This document shows, piece after piece, positions 59,430 to 64,000 of a stretch of 64,000 nt of DNA. Source of the stretch: Mogibacterium sp. (lineage in GTDB: Bacteria; Bacillota; Clostridia; Peptostreptococcales; Anaerovoracaceae); NCBI GenBank assembly GCA_017431685.1, contig JAFRKO010000042.1:46242-110241 (forward strand). The letters are read 5' to 3'. Every line of letters starts with the position of its first letter. Positions within the stretch are counted from its first letter, which is position 1. Below the pieces are notes generated by a model that saw only the letters and a list, made by a program, of their open reading frames with translations, was not told the DNA's origin and did no database searches. The translations under genes were made by a program, and so were the position numbers.

Positions 59430-61091
59430 ATGAAAAGACGGAATACGGTCCGTGTAAAAAGAATACTTTTGATCATATCGGCGTTTATGCTGATGGTGCT
59501 TTTGTGTGGTTGCCGCACAAGAGTTACCAATAATACTGAAGTGACGAATGTGCTCGAAGACGGCGGTATGCTTCAGGAGTCGTATCAGATACGCAGGGAT
59601 GAGCTCGGGATACCGGTTGCAGAAACTCCTCTGTTTACCGGCTGGGAATCCGACAGTGAAGAGTATGATGAATACGAAGATTATTATGATGATTTCGGAG
59701 ACTTCGACGAAGAAGATGACGAGGATTACGAAGACGAAGAAGAGCTCACTGAGAGAAGAAATACAGATACAGACACAAACACAGACCCTGCACGCAGACA
59801 GCAGTACCAGCCAGCGAGACGTACAAGTGAAACAAAAACTGAGGATATCAAAGTAACGCTTGATGTAAACGCAAAAGACGCGCATTGCATCGCTGCATTT
59901 GTCATGATTAAAAAAGGAGCGACTTACGGGGCGCTTCCTGAACCTTCAAGAAGCGGCTATAATTTCAAAGGATGGTATACAGCAAAGAAAGACGGCGACA
60001 AGGTGACTTCCAAATCAAAACTGAAGTCAGATAAGGCACACACGCTTTATGCGCACTGGAAAAAGGCTGAAAAGAAGACATATACCATAACCTTTGACGG
60101 AAATGGTGAGGAAGACGAAGTCACACTCAGCAGCACTGAAATGACAGTCGAAGAAGGCGGCAAATACGGTGACATGCCTTCAGCAAAAAGGAAAAAGCAT
60201 ACTTTCAGCGGGTGGTTCACTGAAGCTGAGGGAGGCAGCCAGATCACAGGCGGTTCGAAATTTACCGGCACGGAAAACCAGACTCTGTATGCCCACTGGG
60301 AGTACGATCCTTATACATGGTGGGACGGCGAATTCAATACCGCTTCGAATGAGATCGATGAAGAAGTCAAAGTCGGATGTATTATTGACGGAAGCGATGA
60401 TACAGAAGAAGACTTCCTGAAGGAATGCAGAGGCAGCCTTGCGAGTGATGAAAAATCTCCTGGATTTATTATCAAATTCGTTAAGAATTACGATGAAGAA
60501 ACGGCAGCTACTGAAGCCGAAGCGCTTTACGCAAAATACAAAGACACTGCTCCGGGAGCTAAAGTGATAATAATATCCGATAAAGCCCTGAAAGGAAGCA
60601 AGGAGCAGAAACTTCTGTACAAAATGATGCTTTTCAACGCTCTTTACGGTGCTGATGAAGAGTCAGATGATACAGAAGCCATAACAGAGGCCAGAAACAA
60701 CATTGATGAGGCGACAGCAGATCTGCTCGATGAAGAGAACACAGTATTTTATCCGTTTATTTACTCCGGCAGCGATTATGAAGTGCCTCCGGACGAGACG
60801 ATCGATGGCTCAGACATAGAAGTGATAGACGATTCATCAGATCAGACAGCCGATGATTCTTCCGTCGAAACGATTGAACCGTCAGGCGAAACAAGCGAGG
60901 TGTCAGGCGAAACGAGCGAGGTGTCAGGCGAAACGAGCGAGGTGTCAGGCGAAACGAGCGAGGTGTCAGGCGAAACGAGCGAGGTGTCAGGCGAAACAAG
61001 CGACGTATCAGGTGGAGCAAATAACGGCTCAGATATTGAAACAGTGGATGAATCAGGCAGTGAACCGTCAGGTGAAACCTCCGGTGAATAG
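59430..61091 (+). CDS. Lipoprotein with InlB-type repeats and a tandem SGETSEV tail
   Basis: A 553-aa predicted lipoprotein. ATG 59430 follows AAAGGTG; earlier in-frame starts (59412, 59415) overlap the previous gene. The signal sequence ends in MVLLCGC (lipobox). An acidic linker (~65-110), two InlB/Listeria-Bacteroides-type repeats (GYNFKGWYTAKKDGDKV and HTFSGWFTEAEGGSQI, each closing in LYAHW) and a helical domain (~310-440) follow. The C-terminus has six tandem 7-residue repeats SGETSEV from a 21-bp unit. The extended acidic/Ser tail may reach through the wall. Function unknown; an adhesin-like or stalk role is possible. Confidence 0.75.
   Translation: MKRRNTVRVKRILLIISAFMLMVLLCGCRTRVTNNTEVTNVLEDGGMLQESYQIRRDELGIPVAETPLFTGWESDSEEYDEYEDYYDDFGDFDEEDDEDYEDEEELTERRNTDTDTNTDPARRQQYQPARRTSETKTEDIKVTLDVNAKDAHCIAAFVMIKKGATYGALPEPSRSGYNFKGWYTAKKDGDKVTSKSKLKSDKAHTLYAHWKKAEKKTYTITFDGNGEEDEVTLSSTEMTVEEGGKYGDMPSAKRKKHTFSGWFTEAEGGSQITGGSKFTGTENQTLYAHWEYDPYTWWDGEFNTASNEIDEEVKVGCIIDGSDDTEEDFLKECRGSLASDEKSPGFIIKFVKNYDEETAATEAEALYAKYKDTAPGAKVIIISDKALKGSKEQKLLYKMMLFNALYGADEESDDTEAITEARNNIDEATADLLDEENTVFYPFIYSGSDYEVPPDETIDGSDIEVIDDSSDQTADDSSVETIEPSGETSEVSGETSEVSGETSEVSGETSEVSGETSEVSGETSDVSGGANNGSDIETVDESGSEPSGETSGE
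60881..61006 (+). repeat. Tandem 21-bp repeat, six copies
   Basis: Six copies of GTCAGGCGAAACGAGCGAGG plus T (21 bp) start at 60881, 60902, 60923, 60944, 60965 and 60986. Copies 2-5 are identical; 1 and 6 differ by 1-3 bases. In the protein they give SGETSEV. Because the unit is a multiple of 3, copy changes alter length without shifting the frame. Confidence 0.92.
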
Positions 61092-61093
61092 TC

Positions 61094-62236
61094 ATGAAGC
61101 AAAGGATATACAGATACGATAACATTAAAGCGCTGCTCATATTTCTTGTCGTGCTTGGGCATATGACAACGGATTATGTGTCAGATTCGCACCTGATCAG
61201 ATGGACGACGCTGTGGATCTATACGTTCCACATGCCGGCGTTCATCTTTCTTTCCGGTCTTGTGCATAAACAATATATAACAGAGGAGAGGGCAGCACTC
61301 GGCATCAGAGGTGAGACTCGCTTACGCCTTGACAAGGTGCTGGGCTTTTTCCTTTGCGGATACGGGTTGAAGGTATTCCTTCAGTTCACCCGGACACTTA
61401 TGGGACAGAATCCACTCTGGCACTGGATAGAAGAGCCGGGCATACCGTGGTATCTGTTCGTTATGGCCGAGTATGAGCTTCTCTTCTATCTTATGCGCAG
61501 AATAGACGCAAAAGCGAAACCGTGGATGATGATCACTGGAGCTTTCGCGCTGAGCGCAGTCATCGGATATTTTCCTGCTGTCGGCGATGCTTTCTGCCTA
61601 TCCCGCATGATCAACTTTCTGCCTATATACATGATCGGCTACTACCTCGACATGAAGGAGTTCAACGAATTCTTCGAGGGCAGGCGATGGCTGAAAACAG
61701 CAGGATGTACAGGCATTATCGTTTCAATGGCAGTCTGCTGTCACGGCAAATGGGGAATGTACAGCTGGCGCAAGTGGTTCACGGGCAGACGCTCATATGA
61801 GTTCCTGCAGGATTTCTTCAGCTATGCCTACAGCAACGGCTGGTGGATCAGACTGGCCGTATGGGCCGCAGCCATAGCGATCACGCTCTCTGTGATCGCT
61901 GCTATACCGGATAAAGACTTAGGCTTTATCACGACTGTCGGATCGCGTACGCTCAACGTCTACTTCTGGCACAGGCCTGTGTGCTATCTCTTCAGGAATT
62001 GGGAAGTGTTGCCTAAGCTGTTCATGCTCTTCGGAGGCACATACAACGCAGCTGCGGCAGGGCAGGCAAAAGGCCTTGCATTCACAGGAGGCACAGGGAT
62101 ACCGATAATCGCTGCCTATGTGGTATACATACTTATCGCAGCAGCGATGACAGCGTTCTTCAGCCTTAAAGTCTTCGAACATCCATGCAGCGACCTGATG
62201 AAATTCGCTGCAAAGCTCACCGGAAAGAAGGCCTGA
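61094..62236 (+). CDS. Acyltransferase 3 family membrane protein
   Basis: A 380-aa acyltransferase-3 family protein with ~10 helices. The start IYRYDNIKALLIFLVVLGH, with the conserved Arg-Tyr-Asp and His, and WIYTFHMPAFIFLSGLVHK are standard for OafA/NodX-type O-acyltransferases; the late WHRPVCYLFRN is also typical of the fucose-4-O-acetylase-like branch. It would acetylate (or similarly acylate) a wall polymer sugar. It begins 2 bp after the lipoprotein stop and ends the long co-directional cluster. Confidence 0.88.
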   Translation: MKQRIYRYDNIKALLIFLVVLGHMTTDYVSDSHLIRWTTLWIYTFHMPAFIFLSGLVHKQYITEERAALGIRGETRLRLDKVLGFFLCGYGLKVFLQFTRTLMGQNPLWHWIEEPGIPWYLFVMAEYELLFYLMRRIDAKAKPWMMITGAFALSAVIGYFPAVGDAFCLSRMINFLPIYMIGYYLDMKEFNEFFEGRRWLKTAGCTGIIVSMAVCCHGKWGMYSWRKWFTGRRSYEFLQDFFSYAYSNGWWIRLAVWAAAIAITLSVIAAIPDKDLGFITTVGSRTLNVYFWHRPVCYLFRNWEVLPKLFMLFGGTYNAAAAGQAKGLAFTGGTGIPIIAAYVVYILIAAAMTAFFSLKVFEHPCSDLMKFAAKLTGKKA

Positions 62237-62272
62237 TCCGCAAAACAAAATAATAAAAAGAATAAAAAAATC

Positions 62273-62301
62273 TTGCTTTTATATTAGCGATTGAATAAAA
62301 T
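62273..62301 (+). promoter_or_regulatory. Promoter TTGCTT-N17-TAAAAT of rpsF
   Basis: TTGCTT 62273-62278 and TAAAAT 62296-62301 with 17-bp spacing, preceding the ribosomal operon. Expected start around 62307-62308. Confidence 0.65.
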
Positions 62302-62303
62302 AT

Positions 62304-62364
62304 ATGGGCGCGTCATGCAGATGCGCCCATTAATTATTGCTTTCTGCGCAGTTTACAGCTGCGC
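62304..62364 (+). promoter_or_regulatory. Two hairpins in the rpsF leader, possible S6:S18 autoregulatory site
   Basis: Hairpin 1: ATGGGCGC (62304-62311) and GCGCCCAT (62323-62330). Hairpin 2: GCGCAG (62346-62351) and CTGCGC (62359-62364). They lie between the promoter and the AGGAGGTG ribosome site. In several bacteria the S6:S18 complex represses its own operon through an rpsF leader RNA; this leader is a candidate, but the known conserved CCG motif was not seen here. Confidence 0.35.
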
Positions 62365-62389
62365 CACTAAGACCACAGGAGGTGTCAAC

Positions 62390-62677
62390 ATGAGAGATTA
62401 TGAACTTCTATTCGTGCTTGATCCAAGCCTGGACGAAGAAACTAAGGCAAACCTCATTGAGACAGTCAAGTCTGTTATCAATGCAGGCGGCGAAGCCGGT
62501 GAAGCTGATGTCTGGGGCGACAGAAGACTTGCCTACAGCATCAACAAGAAGAACACAGGATACTATGTAGTAATCCCGTTTAAGGCTGAAGCAGAACTGC
62601 CGAAGGAACTCGACAGAAGACTCAGGATCAACGAAAACGTAATGAGACATATCATCGTTTGCCAGGACGAAGAGTAA
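62390..62677 (+). CDS. rpsF: 30S ribosomal protein S6
   Basis: A 95-aa S6. MRDYELLFVLDPSLDEETKA, then ADVWGDRRLAYSINKKNTGY and PFKAEAELPKELDRRLRINE match S6 along its length. ATG 62390 follows AGGAGGTG with correct spacing; the longer frame to 62291 has no S6 similarity. It binds 16S rRNA with S18 in the small subunit. It heads the rpsF-ssb-rpsR operon, a common arrangement in Bacillota. Confidence 0.97.
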   Translation: MRDYELLFVLDPSLDEETKANLIETVKSVINAGGEAGEADVWGDRRLAYSINKKNTGYYVVIPFKAEAELPKELDRRLRINENVMRHIIVCQDEE

Positions 62678-62696
62678 TCAAAAGGGGAGGTAAGTT

Positions 62697-63176
62697 ATGA
62701 ACAGTGTAATACTTATCGGAAGACTTGCCAGAGACCCTGAACTCAGCTATACGCCTAATACCCAGTCCGCAGTTTGCCGCTTTACTATCGCGGTAGACAG
62801 ACCAAGAAGACAGGGCGAAGACCAGGGAGCGGATTTCATCCGCATCACCGTATGGGGCAGACAGGCTGAGACATGCGACCGCTACCTCAGCAAAGGAAGA
62901 CAGGTCGCCGTCATGGGTAGGATCCAGACAGGAAGCTACAAAAACAGAGAAGGTGTCACAGTCTATACGACTGATGTCGTAGCCGACAGAGTAGAATTCC
63001 TCGGCAGCGGTAATGGTGGACAGGGCGTAAGCCGCGATACGTTCACCGGCAGAGAGCCGGGCTTCGGCAGCAGCATGACACAGGACACCGGTTTCAGCGC
63101 ACCGCAGGATGCCTTTACGGGCTTCGACGATATGCCTGATACATTCCAGGCCGCTGAAGATGATATTCCATTCTAA
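62697..63176 (+). CDS. ssb: Single-stranded DNA-binding protein
   Basis: A 159-aa SSB with an OB fold (~1-105): [70 protein letters not shown] Gly/Asp-rich linker leads to the acidic tip EDDIPF that recruits partner proteins. It lies between rpsF and rpsR. Confidence 0.97.
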   Translation: MNSVILIGRLARDPELSYTPNTQSAVCRFTIAVDRPRRQGEDQGADFIRITVWGRQAETCDRYLSKGRQVAVMGRIQTGSYKNREGVTVYTTDVVADRVEFLGSGNGGQGVSRDTFTGREPGFGSSMTQDTGFSAPQDAFTGFDDMPDTFQAAEDDIPF

Positions 63177-63196
63177 GAAAGGGGACAGCACGAATC

Positions 63197-63448
63197 ATGG
63201 AAAGAAATTCAAGACCTAAGCGCATGAATACAGGCATCAGAAGACGCAAAGTCTGCCAGTTCTGCGCTGACCAGGACAAGAAGATCGACTACAAGGATGC
63301 AGAGACTCTTAAGAAATACATCACAGAGAGAGGTAAAATTCTCCCTAGAAGAGTCACAGGCACATGCGCAATGCATCAGAGAGCCGTTGCAAAGGCTATC
63401 AAGAGAGCAAGAGTAGTCGCTATACTGCCATTCGACGCAGATCAGTAA
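63197..63448 (+). CDS. rpsR: 30S ribosomal protein S18
   Basis: An 83-aa S18: [40 protein letters not shown] and [16 protein letters not shown]. The two CxxC cysteines with a later C-x2-H suggest the zinc-binding (C+) form of S18. It pairs with S6 in the small subunit. A terminator follows immediately. Confidence 0.97.
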   Translation: MERNSRPKRMNTGIRRRKVCQFCADQDKKIDYKDAETLKKYITERGKILPRRVTGTCAMHQRAVAKAIKRARVVAILPFDADQ

Positions 63449-63457
63449 AAACTCATG

Positions 63458-63482
63458 AGCCGGCCAGTAAGGCCGGCTTTTA
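63458..63482 (+). terminator. Rho-independent terminator of the rpsF operon
   Basis: AGCCGGCC (63458-63465) and GGCCGGCT (63471-63478) with a 5-nt loop and TTT run. Confidence 0.85.
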
Positions 63483-63525
63483 CTTTCCGGCTATTTACTT
63501 TTAAGAGCTTTAGGATGCAGCCCCA

Positions 63526-63611
63526 TATGGCCAAATGGCTTTTAAAATGGTAGCTTAACACGCGCCTCCGTATGACCAAATGGCTTTTAAATGGTAGCTT
63601 AACACGCGCCT
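63526..63611 (+). repeat. Two direct repeats of ~42 bp
   Basis: Copy 1 (63526-63567) and copy 2 (63571-63611) share CCAAATGGCTTTTAAA and TGGTAGCTTAACACGCGCCT. They differ by G/A near the start and one A in the middle, at a 45-bp period. Confidence 0.85.
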
Positions 63612-63653
63612 ATGCATGAATCCGCTGCTTAAAGCGTACAATCTGGTATAAAT

Positions 63654-63779
63654 ATGCGTAAAGTCCGGGCTGTGTCAGGGGAACACGTACAGAAGTCAGA
63701 GCTGAGAAATCTTAGAGAAGCTGATTTTAAACTGACTTTAACACAAACAATGTCCGCAGAGGACTTTGAAAACTTTTGA
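63654..63779 (+). CDS. Possible small ORF (41 aa)
   Basis: An uninterrupted frame MRKVRAVSGEHVQKSELRNL followed by READFKLTLTQTMSAEDFEN and F. Composition is protein-like and a TACAAT lies 11 nt before the ATG, but there is no ribosome site and no family match. It may be a real small protein, a fragment of a decayed gene, or chance. Confidence 0.25.
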   Translation: MRKVRAVSGEHVQKSELRNLREADFKLTLTQTMSAEDFENF

Positions 63780-63817
63780 TAAAAATTCGGCATAAAAATT
63801 CAATATATTTATCAAAA
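63774..63817. repeat. Perfect 10-bp inverted repeat
   Basis: TTTTGATAAA (63774-63783) and TTTATCAAAA (63808-63817) are separated by 24 nt; AAAAATTC occurs twice in and beside the spacer. AT-rich; could be an operator or a hairpin. Confidence 0.6.
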
Positions 63818-63898
63818 TTACTGCAGAACGTCATTTCTTGTCATCAAAGGAGTAGAATGTGAGCCGTACCCCGTTTTGTAGAGTGAGGTAGCAGTATA

Positions 63899-63907
63899 TG
63901 CTACAAT
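63899..63907 (+). promoter_or_regulatory. Extended -10 promoter TGcTACAAT
   Basis: TGcTACAAT, with the TACAAT hexamer at 63902-63907, lies ~24 nt before ATG 63932. It partly overlaps an inverted repeat GTAGCA/TGCTAC (63888-63904), which could be an operator. No convincing -35. Confidence 0.45.
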
Positions 63908-63931
63908 GCACTCAAGAAACGGAGGTGTGCT

Positions 63932-64000
63932 ATGTATGATGCTCCATTTAAGCTCCATATCTGCAAGATGAAGGATGAGCATCCTGAAAAGACATTCAAG
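63932..64000 (+). CDS. Unidentified protein, start only (truncated by window edge)
   Basis: ATG 63932 follows a good GGAGGTG and opens MYDAPFKLHICKMKDEHPEK then TFK, running off the window. Twenty-three residues are too few to name a family. It follows a promoter-like site and a repeat-rich intergenic stretch. Confidence 0.6.
   Translation, partial: MYDAPFKLHICKMKDEHPEKTFK

Larger units (their letters stand above)
63449..63931. other. Intergenic stretch of ~480 bp
   Basis: No recognised gene is seen between rpsR and the last frame. It holds a terminator, a pair of direct repeats (63526-63567, 63571-63611), a possible 41-codon frame (63654-63779), a perfect 10-bp inverted repeat (63774-63783 / 63808-63817) and an extended -10 at 63899-63907. 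Confidence 0.7.

Noticed and set aside
60881..61006. CRISPR-like array
   Set aside because: Repeats are directly adjacent without spacers, are in frame in a protein, and no cas genes are present.
60757..61162. Repeat-containing minus-strand frames opposite the SGETSEV tail
   Set aside because: They are open only because the 21-bp repeat lacks stops in several frames; the plus-strand lipoprotein explains the region.
62291..62389. N-terminal extension of S6
   Set aside because: The stretch covers promoter, leader hairpins and the AGGAGGTG site; S6 homology begins at 62390.
63526..63611. Start of a CRISPR array or attachment site
   Set aside because: Only two copies with 3 bp between them, and no spacer of usual length, integrase or cas gene visible.

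Overview
The window looks like part of the chromosome of a low-to-mid-GC Bacillota, most likely a class Clostridia anaerobe. Supporting this are AGGAGG-type ribosome sites, sigma-A style promoters, teichoic-acid and D-alanylation genes, and an rpsF-ssb-rpsR cluster with a zinc-ligand S18. Genus cannot be fixed from sequence alone. Almost everything before about 62.2 kb concerns the cell envelope: building, exporting, decorating and remodelling a teichoic-acid-like, polyol-phosphate-rich wall glycopolymer. No IS element, tRNA, rRNA or CRISPR array was seen.

Layout. 1-11 kb: a GT2/CDP-glycerol transferase fusion cut by the window edge, a GT2, a bitopic membrane protein, tagD (CDP-glycerol synthesis) with a glutaminase-less asparagine-synthase-like protein, a secreted Cys/His hydrolase, a CapA-like protein and two divergent sugar-transfer-type ATP-grasp genes. 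11-24 kb: an NlpC/P60 protein, LicD, a TagGH-type exporter whose ATPase has lost its hydrolysis motifs, two amino-acid-ligase-like ATP-grasp enzymes, a GtrB-like GT2, a polytopic membrane protein, an L,D-transpeptidase and a flippase. 24-38 kb: mixed strands with a large membrane protein, secreted and lipoproteins, two CDP-glycerol transferases and two closely related secreted cysteine peptidases. 38.4-62.2 kb: about 24 kb of co-directional genes with no gap above 47 bp. It holds an ATP-grasp, a PaaK-like adenylation enzyme, an epimerase, GDPD, GT2, RmlB, a WecE-like aminotransferase, a TagF-like transferase, a TagO-like initiator, an LCP attachment enzyme, a complete dltDBAC-type set, MoxR/DUF58/TgpA-like genes, a repeat lipoprotein and an acyltransferase. 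62.3-63.5 kb: rpsF-ssb-rpsR. The last 500 bp contain repeats and the start of an unidentified gene.

How the genes fit together (inference). TagO-like chemistry starts a lipid-linked polymer. TagD and several CDP-glycerol/ribitol transferases build it, while LicD, GT2 enzymes, RmlB/WecE and ATP-grasp ligases add phospho-substituents, sugars and possibly amino acids. TagGH and the flippase export material, LCP attaches it to peptidoglycan, Dlt proteins D-alanylate it, and secreted peptidases and the L,D-transpeptidase remodel the wall.

Most unusual: a TagH-like ATPase altered in signature, Walker B, D-loop and H-loop; a set of genes whose -10 box lies 6-10 nt from the start codon with no Shine-Dalgarno (leaderless-mRNA candidates); a 39-aa basic peptide gene behind a perfect 12-bp palindrome; and two ATP-grasp genes with interlocked divergent promoters. 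Six-frame reading also gives long antisense frames inside several real genes; these were rejected.
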